Of a stretch of DNA of 64,000 nucleotides, positions 1 to 11,521 are shown piece by piece (positions within the stretch are counted from its first letter, which is position 1; every line of letters begins with the position of its first letter). The notes under the pieces were generated by a model. The model was not told the origin of the DNA. It searched no databases and saw only the letters and a list, made by a program, of their open reading frames with translations. A program made the translations under genes and the position numbers. The stretch is from Pyrenophora tritici-repentis (lineage: Eukaryota > Ascomycota > Dothideomycetes > Pleosporales > Pleosporaceae): contig NC_089395.1 in assembly GCF_003171515.1 (NCBI RefSeq), positions 1,426,001-1,490,000 on the forward strand, read 5' to 3'.

Positions 1-74
1 TTGAACGGCCATCAAACACATTCACCAATTCCTGCGTGACATCCCCTCTCGCACAAGAAACCCTATCAACCCGC

Positions 75-875
75 CTAACCATGCCGATGATACCTCGCAC
101 AAAACCCCCCTCTCCTCACCCTCCTCATCCTCTCCTCCCACCCCTTCCCCCCCAACACCAATCCCCTCTCCCTACACCCCACCACCCAATCCACGAAAAA
201 CTCCCCCTCCAACGTCTCCAACACCTTCTTCCCCACCCCCTCAGCGCCCCTACTTTCAATCCACAGATCAACAAAAAGCCGCCTCATCGCATCGCCCTCG
301 GTAGTGTATTTATACAGCACCGGTATCAGACATGCGTGCAGGCGCTGGGTTTGCATGGTGTGGGTGTAGAAGACGTCGAGGAGGGCGGTGGAGAAAAGGG
401 GGATGAGGTGGTAGGTTGAGAATGTGTAGGCGGAGAGGATGAGGAGGGGTGTTGCTGCGTCTGCGTCTGCGTCTGCTCCGTCTGTGGGTCTATCAGTGAG
501 TGTGCGTGCTATGGAAGTTGTAAAATCAACAACACCAGTGTTTATCCAATCGTAGAAAACCTGAAATGTAGCACTATTCACGTGTTTAAGACGCAGCGTG
601 TTTGCACCGGATTCTGCAAAGGGGCCGTTTAGCAGACGGTCGAAGTAGCGTGAGCGGTGGCAGAGGAGGCTGCGGTAGATGTGGTAGGTCTTTTCGGAAC
701 CGGGGTGGCCGACGATTATGGTGATGGGGGTGTCGTATACGTTGCTGGTTGGGGGGGGTTTAGTGTTTGTGAGAGGGGGGTGTAAGGAGTAAGAGGGACT
801 TACGCTGGTGGTTTGGGGGGAGGGGTACCAACATGGGATTGGGGACTGTCCGAATGGGTTGGTTGGAGAGGGCAT
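75..875 (-). CDS. BTB/POZ domain protein
   Basis: An uninterrupted frame of 266 residues from the ATG at 875 to the stop at 75. After a proline-rich N-terminus of about 45 residues there is a BTB/POZ fold: a beta-strand pair (ITIIVGHPGSEKTYHIYRSLL), then CHRSRYFDRLLNGPF, which matches the BTB core 'LL..S.yF...l.g.F.E', then a helical region around VFYDWINTGVV. Fungal BTB-only proteins of this kind usually lack a Kelch or MATH partner and have no assigned function, although BTB domains in general dimerise and recruit Cullin-3. A GTAAGT at 803 paired with an AG at 745 resembles an intron, but removing it breaks the frame, so the unspliced reading is kept. The frame stays open upstream to 1037 but has no other ATG there. 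Confident for the domain, moderate for the start. Confidence 0.72.
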   Translation of the reverse strand: MPSPTNPFGQSPIPCWYPSPQTTSVSPSYSLHPPLTNTKPPPTSNVYDTPITIIVGHPGSEKTYHIYRSLLCHRSRYFDRLLNGPFAESGANTLRLKHVNSATFQVFYDWINTGVVDFTTSIARTLTDRPTDGADADADAATPLLILSAYTFSTYHLIPLFSTALLDVFYTHTMQTQRLHACLIPVLYKYTTEGDAMRRLFVDLWIESRGAEGVGKKVLETLEGEFFVDWVVGCRERGLVLGGKGWEERMRRVRRGGFCARYHRHG

Positions 876-1330
876 GGTTTTCTGGGATTTTTTGGTTGTG
901 GGATGTTGGTTTCGTGGCTGAGTTTGGGGGTTATATGTATAGTGGGTGGGTGAGTGGTACAAGTGACTCTTTGGGAATGATCTGGAAAGTGAGTGAACGC
1001 AGGAGCAGGTGTAATCGTTACAAGAAATACGAAACAAGAGGCGGAGAGTGAGTGCTAGGGCAAACTTTACAAAGTATTGGGTGTGGTGTTTGATGTAGGT
1101 CTGAGACTATGAGGCTGACCCATTCCTCTTGGGTATAAGAACTTCAGGTTATCATACATGTGGGCTGGAGCACCTCGGGGTACGATTAGGTAGCTGCACC
1201 GAGAGTAGCCCGTGACTTTTGAAAGACTAGTTGAAAGATGGTATTTGTCATTTCAAGAAGCAAGAACTCTATTGATGGATGATATCAACTATCATTACGA
1301 ACGCTGCAAGGTATGACATATACACTATGC
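876..1330. other. Intergenic, shared 5'/3' flank
   Basis: This gap lies between the start of the BTB gene and the 3' end of GWT1, both on the minus strand. No conserved reading frame or repeat was seen. It should contain the BTB promoter and the GWT1 3' UTR. Confidence 0.5.
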
Positions 1331-2856
1331 TCAAAGCTTGATCGTTACATTATAAAAGTCCAACCCAATAGCAACACATGCAACAGCAGCAATATACGCC
1401 ACAAGTACCCCCATAGACTGCAGAACGCTCATATGCAGCGTCGGCATCGTCATGTTGACCAATCCAGTAAGCAGGTTTGCAACAAGGAAAACAGCCAGAC
1501 CATTGCGATTAAAAGCGTAGAGAACGGTGCTGGTAGCATCTCGACTCCTCCGAGTTTCTTCGTCTTTAGTGATAGCTTTGTAGAGATTCGGGAAAAGGAA
1601 GGTCTCGATCGCGCAGCATATGGTGATTTGGTAGCTGTTGAACGACGAGACCCAGAGGAAGTAGGGGAGATTGGCGAGTCTTCGCGATACCGGTAGTCGT
1701 AGACCGTAATAGCTGGTTGAGAAGTAGAACAATACAGTCCAGAACACAGATGTAGTGACAAGCTTGCCAAGAGTAGCTTGTCGGACTTTGTCTGTGATTG
1801 ATGCATCTTTTGGGATTTGCTGTTGTCTTGGTAGAGCGGAAGCACCCAGTGACTGGCCTGCAAGAAAGATGGCGAGATAGCCGAAGAAGGAGAAGATTCC
1901 CTCGCGGTTCTGGGAGAAGAGATCAGTTCGCGGGGCTACCAGGATGAAGGATCCCAGCGATGTCCAGTCTAGAGCAATCTCATAGATTGCTGCGAGCGCA
2001 AAGGAGAGAACAGCGTAGGAAGGCACCAAGTCAAATGCTGTTTGGAAGAGGGCAGCAAAGGGTGGTAGGAACCCTAGAGTGAAGAAGAAGTTCCAATGCA
2101 CCCCGTACTCACTGACATGCTCGGCATAGTCCAGGCCCTTTACAGAGATGAGACGGATAGTACCAAGAATGAGGAGGGGAACGGCATGTCTGAGTGACGC
2201 CGTTAGCCGCTTGGCTAGTGGTTGACGGCCTGCACCTTCTTTAAGAGACGACCGCACAGAAACCACACCAGCAGTGAAGACAAAAGACCCCACACCCATA
2301 TCCATGAGTGACGTACCCCAGTTCTCCACCTTCGCAAAGCGCCTAGGGAAAACACGGAAGTCGACCGCCAGGATAGCAACGCAAGTGATGACCATCATTG
2401 CGCCTCGATAATTCGTAATGAATGGCTTCACGGGGAGTGCATCTAGTTTGGAGTCCTTCTCCGCCTTATCAATCTTGGGTGGCCGCGGGGGATCCCTGGC
2501 TGTCGCTGGCTTCTCAAGGGCGTATATGGTGATTGCCGGTAGTAGAAGAAGCAGGTTCAAAGTCCACGGGGAGGGCGAGTAAATGGTGGTTGCAAACAAC
2601 GTCGCTCCGCAATTGAGCAGGAAGTCGATGAAAAAGGCGGGTAATGTGTACGGTGTAAACAAGCGCATACGTGATTGTATCACAGACCATAGTAAGATGC
2701 TCAACTATATACATAGTTAGCAGGCGGTCATGGCTAGAGTAGCGGGTATGTGTACGGTACAGGCATTGCGAGCGAGACGCTATTGACGTCTGCTACGGAG
2801 CTCCCGGTGTGCCCCGACACCCAGGCCTCCTTCATTTGCTTATATGTTTTCGCCAT
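1331..2856 (-). CDS. GWT1: GPI-anchored wall transfer protein 1 (inositol acyltransferase)
   Basis: Gwt1/PIG-W acylates the inositol of GlcN-phosphatidylinositol in the ER membrane, an early step of GPI-anchor synthesis needed for cell-wall mannoproteins. It is the known target of manogepix-type antifungals. Two exons are predicted: 2761-2856 (32 residues, beginning MAKTYKQMKEAWVSGHTG) and 1331-2704, joined in phase 0 across a 56 nt intron, giving 489 residues, the usual family length. The signature FPRRFAKVENWGTSLMDMGVGSF is at about residues 149-171, and there are roughly a dozen hydrophobic segments as expected for this polytopic protein. The frame extending to 2704 starts at a TTG. The upstream exon supplies the real ATG and the conserved N-terminal 'sG.tGsS...vN.vsl' element. 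It is transcribed divergently from the gene at 3362. Confidence 0.95.
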
Positions 2857-3361
2857 GGTTCCACGGAGCGATTGATCGAGTTGGTCGTCGGCCTTGCGGT
2901 TGTCGATGGGGTGGACGCGTCAAGCTGGCCTCTCGTCAAGTGGAACACATGGTCCAAGCGTTGATGACCTCACACATCGCGACTTTCATGTCTCTGCCTC
3001 ATTCACAAATAACCCGATAAGGCCAAAATTTGGAAACATGTATTATTATATACGCATTCTTTTATCCGTTGACTTGTGAAATGGGACTTGAAAGAGTTGG
3101 ATCGTGGTGCACGCGGTTACTTCTCCAAGTTTCTGATCCGCTTTCACTACTCTCCATGAAGCAAACACGCTGTGTCTTGGACCCTTAATTTAGGAGCTAC
3201 AAATAGAATTTTTATCCTTTGCCTGCAACACTTTGACCATACTGCTCACCACCATCAACCTCGACACTTGCCCATAACACACTGACACTTTGGTGAAGCC
3301 CCAAGCACATACTAACGTGAGCACTACAGACAGTAACGATACTATTTGTGTCGACCAGAAT
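2857..3361. promoter_or_regulatory. Divergent intergenic region between GWT1 and the 3362 gene
   Basis: About 500 bp separates two genes reading outward, so both promoters must lie here. No specific factor site is claimed. A short AT-rich stretch with tattattatata lies near 3042. Confidence 0.4.
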
Positions 3362-4294
3362 ATGGTAGCTGGAGCAGACTCTTCACCTAAGAAGATGTCG
3401 TCGGTAGTCATGCCACGTCAAAGAAGCTCCGTACGTCCGAGCAGGATACCAGTACCGACACAATCTCCTCGCCGTAGTCCCTCGTCAACCAACGATCAGA
3501 ACGCCGCCGAATTCTCTGAAGATGGCACAGAACATGCTGCCAGCCCGAGTTTGAGCAATTCGGAAATCATGGCATACCAGGGGATATTAAGCAACCAACT
3601 GGAAGCCCACCAGGTACATAGACTTCAACCTCCTGTCAATCATCCACTAACACACCATCACAGGAAACCGCTCGCCTAGATGCAGCTCCAGCCCCATCAA
3701 CCATCTTCGACCCTACCAGCCTGTCCTTCTCCCAAGAAATCCCATCCAAACAGAGCTTCACACACCAAGAACCCCCAACAAACCCACTCAAGCCCAGGCG
3801 CAGCATTCTTGACTTGTTCCCAAAGCGTGACAAGAACCAAACCCCAAACCCCATCTCTCCGCCCAAAAAAAGCTTCCTCGGTGCCACCAAAGACTCCCTA
3901 GCGCGAGTCATACGCGGAGGGTCGAAACCGCAATCCAACAGCCCTGCAGTCACTGCCGCCGTAGACGAGCGACCAGGACAGGTAGATACGGAGAACAGAC
4001 AAGAGGGGGAAATATTCCAGGTTCGTTCAACCCCTCCACCTATTCCTTCACAACCCCCTACTAAAACTTACGAAACAGTGTCTACTCAGAGCGGCAGAGT
4101 GCTATAAGCAAGCCAGCATCAGCGCAAAGCACACAGAGGCCTTGGCCAAAGATGCGGGGCAGAGTGCGGAAGCGGCGAGAATGGAAGTGGTCAAGATCGC
4201 CGAGTTGGCCAGACTTGTGGGGATTGAGGATGAGACTGTTACTCGGTTGTATGAGATGATTTGGGCTGCTGATGAGGCTGCACGGTTGGGGTAG
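3362..4294 (+). CDS. Uncharacterised protein, disordered N-terminus and helical C-terminus
   Basis: Three exons fit in frame: 3362-3613, 3664-4020 and 4079-4294, with introns of 50 and 58 nt, giving 274 residues. The first two thirds are rich in Ser, Pro, Lys and Arg (runs such as RPSRIPVPTQSPRR) and probably disordered. The last exon encodes an amphipathic, Ala/Glu-rich helical region with no proline (about residues 205-273, AAECYKQASISAKHTEALAKD followed by EVVKIAELARLV). No known domain is recognised. The helix looks like an oligomerisation or coiled-coil segment, which is inference only. The upstream in-frame extension begins at a non-ATG codon, so the ATG at 3362 is chosen. Confidence 0.65.
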
Positions 4295-4733
4295 GTGAGT
4301 GTGGGTGGGGAGCATCCGTGATGGAACGCTGGTTTGAAATTACATGATTGACGACTTACGATTCTACGACTGCGTGGGTTTCTGTGGTTAGAGTACTGGA
4401 TATGAGAAGTGGGATGGAGGGGAGTGGATATCCTGCAGTTACGTATCAAGACGTACAGTGCAATGAAGTAAGATACCCAGACACATAGACCGATCGATTC
4501 AAATCATAACCCTCGTATTGTACACATGTCTCCATACCATGCCTTCACTATGCCCATTTCCATGATACGCATACCGGAAGTGAGGTGAGTTTTTCATGAA
4601 AGTCCGATCCATCGTCCTCAGAGGCGTCCAAGTACAGCCCGACACGTCGTCGCATCCCAAGCCACCACTTTCGACCCAATTCCCCACCCTCATATCAGAT
4701 CCGTCTTCATCATCCATATCCACACCCAAACTC
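4295..4733. other. Convergent 3' region
   Basis: This lies between the stop of the 3362 gene and the stop of TIM10, which converge here. No credible coding potential or repeat was seen. It should hold both 3' UTRs. Confidence 0.5.
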
Positions 4734-5112
4734 TTACATACCCCCAAACATACCCCCACCCCCACCGCCCTGCTTCCCCTGCGCCTCTCCCTGCATCTTC
4801 TCGCTAACCTTGACATTGACCTCGAAGAACTTGGATACGCAGCGGTCCAGGCACACGGATTCGCCCTTGTTCAGGTCGGCCTCGCGGTACGATGTGTCTA
4901 TGCATTTTGCCGTGCAGGATTTGACTAGGCTGTTATTGTGTTAGTTTGGTGAGGGAGGGAGGAAAGCATGTGGGAGGAATTGGGGTAGGTAAAGGAAGGA
5001 AGAAGGCATCTTACCGACTGTACATGTCAGAAACCATGTCGATTTCCGCCTCGGCCTGTGCAATCTTTTGCTCCGAGGAGATTTGAGGTTTTTGACCGAA
5101 GAACATTGACAT
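4734..5112 (-). CDS. TIM10: Mitochondrial intermembrane-space chaperone Tim10
   Basis: A small Tim chaperone that, with Tim9, escorts hydrophobic carrier and beta-barrel precursors across the mitochondrial intermembrane space. Two exons (5015-5112 and 4734-4929; intron 85 nt) give 97 residues, close to the normal 90-95. The diagnostic twin CX3C motif is present as C38-TAK-C42 and C59-LDR-C63, 16 residues apart, inside the helix-loop-helix region. The start [10 protein letters not shown] and the conserved LNKxESxCLDRCVxKFFE block support Tim10 rather than Tim9, Tim8 or Tim13. The C-terminus is a short Gly/Met tail. Confidence 0.93.
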
Positions 5113-5840
5113 TTTGGCGGGTGTTTTGACGGTTTCTGGTTTGTGTGGTGGCGTGCTGTTTGCGCAATTGGTGTGTATGCGTGGTGGTGTTTGTCGTGCG
5201 TTGTTAGTGTGGTGGTTGTGCTTTGGAGGCGCTTGGTGACGGCGATGATGTCGTGCAGGTAAGAATTCTGGAGCTTGGACCACCGCCGCCGCTGCCGTTT
5301 TGCGGGTAAGGTATGCAGGGCTGAGATTTCTCAACTTCACATCTTTACATGCAAAGTCAGTGTTATTTTGCTGACAGCGAGATTCTCAGGTAAAACAGCG
5401 GTTGGATGCTTGTTTGCTACTTTGGTGGGATTTCAATTACTTCTGATCTAGATGTCATTCTAGACATCCTACAAATGCCATACAAGCACTGCTATGCTAG
5501 CATACAATCACATCGAACACCAACTTTTCGAGATGACAAAAAGGTCCTGGATTACCCTTTTTTCATCTCAATTCCATTGAAATGCCTTCCTAGAATCAGT
5601 TTCCAACGTCTGCTTTTGCGTGCAGGCGTTGTGGCGGGCGCGCTGGCCGCTGCAACTTTGACAGAGTTGTTACCTGGCCTTAGTTGAGAGAAATCTCTGC
5701 AAATGGCCCGTGCGCCAACTGATTTTAGATGTTCGATCGAAGGCACCCTCTACGAAACCGACAGAGCAACGGCTCTTCCTTAGGTATATATCTCTATTGC
5801 TGCAAAGTAATAGGCCTATATATCTAGATGCTACCTATAC
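5113..5840. other. Gene-free flank of the tandem array
   Basis: No supported gene. Short open frames occur on both strands between 5406 and 5746 but show no family resemblance and no codon-bias support. The stretch 5780-5840 is AT-rich with repeated tatatctc/ctatat words, leading into the array. Confidence 0.5.
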
Positions 5841-6767
5841 CCGAACGCCCTAAACCAACTCGATATACCGACCCCATATACCGAACCGCTCCAGCACCTG
5901 CTGTCACCAGCACACTCACGAGCAAAACACCGACCAGGCACTAGATGTATAGATCTATTATCTCTCTTGTAGATCCCTATATACAGACGCCTACACCAAA
6001 AGCCCTCTCCACCGAACGACCTAAACCGACTCGATATACCGACCCCATATACCGAACCGCTCTAGCACCTGCTTTCACTAGCACACGCACGAGCAAAACA
6101 CCGACCAGGCACTAGATGTATAGATCTATTATCTCTCTTGTAGATCCCTATATACAGACGCCTACACCAAAAGCCCTCTCCACCGAACGACCTAAACCGA
6201 CTCGATATACCGACCCCATATACCGAACCGCTCTAGCACCTGCTTTCACTAGCACACGCACGAGCAAAACACCGACCAGGCACTAGATGTATAGATCTAC
6301 TATCTCTCTTGTAGATCCCTATATACAGACGCCTACACCAAATACCCTCTCCACCGAACGCCCTAAACCGACTCGATATACCGACCCCATATACCGAACC
6401 GCTCTAGCACCTGCTTTCACTAGCACACGCACGAGCAAAACATCGACTAGGCAATAGCTGTATAGGTCTATTATTGTTAGGTTATAATAGATTCCTGTAT
6501 ACAGACGCCTACACCAAAACGCCCAAAACATCGACTAGGTAATAGCTGTATAGATCTATTCTGTCTTGTAGATCCCTATATACAGACGCCTACACCAAAT
6601 ACCCTCTCTACCGAACGCCCTAAACCGACTCGATATACCGACCCCATATACCGAACCGCTCCAGCACCTGCTTTCACTAGCACACGCACGAGCAAAACAT
6701 CGACCAGGCAATAGCTGTATAGATCTATTCTCTCTCTTGTAGATCCCTATATACAGACGCCTACACA
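5841..6767. repeat. 171-bp tandem repeat array (about five units)
   Basis: The landmark gaacg(a/c)cctaaacc recurs at 5843, 6014, 6185, 6356 and 6613. The first three spacings are exactly 171 bp, and the last is 257 bp, i.e. 171 plus an 86-bp partial unit that re-duplicates the catcgactagg(c/t)aatagctg part. Units 2 and 3 are nearly identical, while units 1, 4 and 5 carry scattered substitutions. Each unit contains the inner near-duplicate 'atataccgaccccatataccgaacc' and the landmark 'cctatatacagacgcc'. Stop codons are frequent, so coding is unlikely. Unit identity suggests recent unequal crossover. Confidence 0.93.
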
Positions 6768-8217
6768 AAACAACAGACAGACACTGTATAAAACTACAAA
6801 CAATATTTCTTTTCGCAAAGAGCTCGCTGTTACATCTCTTTCTGTTCACCACACTGCTCTTTAGCACCCGCGCCAATGGAAGACTAGCTCGGAAATTGGA
6901 CTACGCAACTATCCTCCAAATTGTACAAGACCTATAGAAACTCCATATTGAACAACATACATAGAACGGCTTAGCCAAAGTCCTACATAGTCACCGACTG
7001 ATACAGGACTCTAATGGAAATATAATAATAATAATAGCATACAATCACAATAAGACGCTCTTGAATACTTATCCCACGTGGTGCAGATGCTTCACATTTC
7101 AATGAGCAGCTGTTTCTACAAAACTCATCAGACTACGTAATAGTAGCATATGCCTGTTCGGGTGGATGCCGGCTCTACTATATGTAACGCTCATATTGTA
7201 TACTTGGCATGCGGCTGAGATAATTTTGGACACGAGTAGCTCCAGACATATGCTAAACGTTTTCTCAAATTGCCGACTTGGCGAAGATTATTCATACATG
7301 ACTACAATGTGGATTGTATGCATCAAACATGTCTATTTGCTTCGTGACGTATAGCAATTTGGTGATAGGCTCTTACTGGATACGGCAAATAGCACAAGAT
7401 GGACACAGTATTACACCAATGCTTCGTTTCGACATTGATTGGCTGGAGATGAAAACATTCAATGTTTCTACACGTAGTTTGCATAGTCGACTTGGACCAT
7501 TACTCGAAAACGTGGCAGGGTGCGGGCAATGGAAACTTGGACCACTCATTCCATGAGACTCGTACGAAACGTGCCTAGAGTAAAGGGGACAGGCTTATGC
7601 AGCTACATCACATGGCGTGATGCAAACAGGAGCGGCTTAGCATTCTTACGTGCATTTGACCTCGGGATGGGGCCAAATTGCGCAGTCCGCAGTCGGTAGT
7701 CCGCTAGCGCAACCGATGCAGCAGGGGAGCACGGGCAAACAATGTGGATTTCGCCCGTTTGCCCGCCCGTCGTCCAACCATTGAACTCGCAAACCACATA
7801 GACATTCGGAGGAAGGTTGCAGAAGTGTCGCAGAGGGAAGGTCTGAGAAGTTGCAAGTAGGTTTGTGCCCATTGAAGCCCCCGTATTTGTCCATATGCGC
7901 GCCCTGGTCCCACCAGGCGCATACTCGTCGGTGCTGCATTTACCCCTCGACATGCCCCTCGAAAATTCTGCGACTGACAGAAAAACGCAGGTGAAGGAAA
8001 ACGATCAGAAGAACGCAGCAGGTACTAGCGCCCTATTACTACTACCGACCCCACGTGCGCATTCTTGCAAACAAACCAAGAGAGCAGACGAGGCTACAAA
8101 CGCTCTGCTCCACTCCAAGCCACCCCTCGTCCGCGACCCACCCCCTTTCGATCCTCCCACATCCGCCAATATATACTCACACTTCAACACAGAAATTTGT
8201 GGAGGAACTCAGTAAAA
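6768..8217. other. Gene-free flank and promoter side of the zinc-knuckle gene
   Basis: There are only short frames and no recognisable protein. Around 7017-7037 there is a short ataata run. The last part should be the promoter and 5' UTR of the zinc-knuckle gene, with a TATA-like atatatac at about 8169, some 50 bp before the ATG. I could not identify a transposon relic in 6800-7600, although the sequence looks non-functional. Confidence 0.45.
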
Positions 8218-9245
8218 ATGTCTTCTCTATCTCGCCGTGCGTGCTTCAAGTGCGGTAATGTCGGGCACTATGCCGGTAAGCCTCGGTCGCGCGCAGACCT
8301 GTGGCACCCGCTGCCATGGCACTATGGGGGGCTTTTGTCGCCAAATGCCACTTCCCAGAGTGACACTTGCAGAGCGCGACCACAGGGACTGCGCAAGTCA
8401 TGTCTTTGAATGTACGCGACTAACGTGGATCTATAGAGGTGTGCTCTTCGTCTGAGAGGCTCTGCTACAACTGTAAGACCAGTCCGAGGACCATATGCGA
8501 ACAATCACTGATATCTCCATAGGCAAGCAGCCCGGCCACGAGTCCAACGGCTGCCCCCACCCCCGCACCACCGAGAGTACGTCATTCCAACTTTACAAGA
8601 TTTCTGCTGCTCCAATACTTGGTTTGAGGATTGCGCTCGTCCAATCTCCAAGACCAATCACATATACATGGAACGAATGAGGACTGACAGAGGAACAGCT
8701 AAGCAGTGCTACCACTGCCAGGGTGTCGGACACGTCCAGGCTGACTGCCCAACTCTGCGCCTGAGTGGGGCTGGTACGAGCGGACGCTGCTACAGCTGCG
8801 GTCTCGCTGGTCACCTTGCTCGCAACTGCCCCAGCCCAGGAATGGGTCGCGGCGCCGGTGCTCCCCGTGGCGGCTATGGAGGAGGCTTCAGGGGCGGTTT
8901 CGCTGGCGGCGCTCGCCCTGCCACTTGCTACAAGTGCGGTGGACCAAACCACTTTGCCCGTGACTGCCAGGCTCAGGCTATGAAATGCTACGCCTGCGGA
9001 AAGCTCGGTGAGTACACGCCTGATGATCGACCATTTCATGTCTGATTTGTATAGGACACATCTCCCGCGACTGCACCGCTCCCAACGGCGGACCCCTCAA
9101 CACTGCCGGCAAGACTTGCTACCGCTGCGGCGAGACTGGCCACATCTCCCGGGACTGCACCCAGCCTGAGGTGAATGGCGATGCTGCCACTGCTGCCGCT
9201 GCTGCACCTGTTGTTGCGCCTGCTCCCACGGCTGCCGTTGCTTAG
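8218..9245 (+). CDS. CCHC zinc-knuckle nucleic-acid-binding protein (Gis2/Byr3/CNBP type)
   Basis: Five exons (8218-8275, 8437-8472, 8523-8576, 8699-9007, 9055-9245) give 215 residues. Seven CX2CX4HX4C knuckles follow one another: CFKC..H..C, CYNC, CYHC, CYSC, CYKC, CYAC and CYRC. An RGG-like glycine/arginine linker (MGRGAGAPRGGYGGGFRGG) lies between knuckles 4 and 5. This is the layout of yeast Gis2, fission-yeast Byr3 and animal CNBP, which bind single-stranded G-rich DNA or mRNA and act in translation and stress granules. Several introns interrupt knuckle codons, and splicing is needed to complete knuckles 1, 2 and 6. The C-terminus is a short Ala/Pro tail. A Byr3 or Gis2 name is likely but not asserted. 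Confidence 0.93.
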
Positions 9246-10159
9246 ACGACGACCAAAGAGCTCGGCCAAGGCCCTCCATGAGTGACATTGTGGCGGGCCA
9301 TCACATGTTTTTCATTTATCCATTATTTCATTACAACTGTTTCTACGCTTGTCAGCATCTTTCGACAAATCTCACGCATTCACGAGTCTCCAACGGATAA
9401 GAGAGAACTTCTTCACGATTCTTACGCTGATACCCACAAACGTTATCCCTTACTTCAACCCTTCTACCATTTTTCGAACAGACGACGGCTTGGCGATTTG
9501 GATGGCGCACCTACCTGTATACATGTACTTTGGGGTACTAAAGTTCTTGGATAGACGGGTAGGGCTTGCTATGTACCTGGAAGGCGGCTGTGGTGGTTGG
9601 GCGTGGAAAGCTTGGTTGGAGGGATTGAGGTGGTATGGAGGAGGAAGAGCGAAGCAGACTGTGATTGCCGGGAGCTGAGTTGGCAATTCTGCTTGTGATC
9701 CAGCATGTTTACACATCCTGGCTCTGCATAGGATATATGTTTAGTGCTATCTATCTGAATATATGCAGTCACTTTGGAACTGTGTCTTGTTTGTGCATTC
9801 GTTGACGGAAAGTGTTATGAAAGTGAGTTTTGGGAAGATGTGTGTACACGGTGGATGTGTACCACTGAATGTCGTATGAAACAGTACAGTTTAGCTCACT
9901 CTCGCAGGATGAAAGTGTCAATCATAGGCAGTCGCATGATGGTGGTAGCTCCTTCCTTCCTTCCCAGTTCCACCATGCACGGATTGTCGCGTAGCGCTCC
10001 TTCTCATTTGCTTTCTTCGTCATCTTCGTCTTCGCAAACCTTGTTTCAACGCTCATCTCACACCGTTCTCGTTCATTCTTTTCACATTCCTTAGCATTTG
10101 TATTCGCCTGTGTCGCATTTCTTCATCTCACATCGCATCAGCTATCACCTACAGCTACT
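9246..10159. other. Intergenic between zinc-knuckle gene and DMC1
   Basis: No supported gene. A 109-codon open frame at 9349-9678 has no family resemblance and lies where a 3' UTR is expected. The last 250 bp are pyrimidine-rich (ttcgtcatcttcgtcttcg), as often seen just upstream of fungal start codons. Confidence 0.45.
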
Positions 10160-11521
10160 ATGCCCTCATCAGTTGCCAGCGACGACATAATCGACGACGT
10201 GAGTAACATGCCAGGTAATCGAGAACCATAAGCTGATTAGCTTCTTAGGACGGCTTTATCGTTGACATTGACGCGATCCAAGCACATGGCATCGGTGCTG
10301 TCGATATTGCGAAGCTCAAGGCGAACGGCTACTACACAATTGCTTCCGTGCATTCAGCTACTCGTCGCAATTTGCTGAAGATCAAGGGATTCAGTGAGAT
10401 CAAAGTCGACAAGGTCAAGGATGCTATCGGCAAATGTCAGGTAGAGTACTGCACTGTGACACTGCTTCGACATATCATGCTGACGCTTCATCTAGCCTTC
10501 CGGAGGTGGCTTTCAGACTGCGCATGAGCTTGGTCAGCATCGGAAGCGCGTAATCAAGATCTCGACTGGCAGCAAGGCACTCGACGCTGTTCTCGGAGGG
10601 TGAGTCTATACTTTACGCACACCATATCCGCGTACTTACACACTACAGTGGCTTCCAGACGATGAGTATCAGCGAAGTCTTTGGCGAGTTTCGTTGCGGA
10701 AAGACACAACTTTCGCATACCATGTCTGTCATCACACAGCTACCCAAAGATATGGGTGGTGCAGAGGGCAAAGTTGCCTACATTGGTAGGTGACATCTTC
10801 TACCGAAGAACTCTTCTGACCATAACACAAGATACGGAAGGTACCTTTAGACCAGAGAGGATAGCTCAGATTGCAGAGCGATTTGGTGTTGATCCAGAGA
10901 CTGGTATGCAGCCCTACAACATTATCAATTCATCAACTAACTACTCATAGCCCAAGACAACATCACATACGCTCGCGCAGTCAATTCAGAGCACCAAATG
11001 GAGCTTCTCAACAAAGTCGCCGAGTTCTTCGTCAGCAATGAGTACCGGCTCCTGATCATCGACAGCATCATGGCCCTCTTCCGTGTCGACTATACTGGCC
11101 GTGGCGAGCTCAACGAGCGTCAACAAAAACTCAATCAGTTCCTCTCAAAACTGACGCACGTTGCTGAAGGTAGGCGATAAAGTCGGATATGTAGTAATTC
11201 CACTAATTCTAGCAGAATTCAACGTCGCCGTGCTTCTGACAAATCAAGTCCAAAGTGATCCAGGAGCAAGCGCTCTGTTCGCTGGTGCTGATGGCCGCAA
11301 GCCGATTGGTGGTCACATTCTCGCCCATGCTTCTGCTACGAGAATCCTACTTCGTAAGGGCCGAGGCGAGGAGCGTGTCGCAAAGATACAGGACTCTCCG
11401 GGTATGTCAATTATTGCTGATTGTCTCCCTTCGCATCACTAATGCCAAATCAGACATGCCAGAGAAGGAAGCAACGTATATCATCACGAACGGAGGTATC
11501 AACGATCCGGAGAAGGTATAA
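10160..11521 (+). CDS. DMC1: Meiotic recombinase Dmc1 (RecA/Rad51 family)
   Basis: Dmc1 forms filaments on single-stranded DNA and drives interhomologue strand exchange in meiosis. Eight exons join in frame: 10160-10198, 10249-10440, 10496-10599, 10649-10785, 10832-10903, 10951-11169, 11216-11401 and 11454-11521, giving 338 residues. Visible features are the helix-hairpin-helix N-domain ([19 protein letters not shown]), Walker [10 protein letters not shown], Walker [13 protein letters not shown], the LTNQVQSDP loop and the C-terminal GGINDPEKV. The Walker A form [13 protein letters not shown] and [12 protein letters not shown] separate it from Rad51 (GEFRTGKSQ). No lesion is visible, which implies retained meiotic capacity. 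Confidence 0.95.

Noticed and set aside
745..803. An intron in the first BTB gene (GTAAGT...CCAG)
   Set aside because: Its removal (59 nt) breaks the frame into the BTB domain, and no ATG in the required frame exists upstream.
5841..6767. The 171-bp unit as alpha satellite or a CRISPR array
   Set aside because: The length match to primate alpha satellite is coincidence with no sequence similarity, and there is no repeat-spacer structure.
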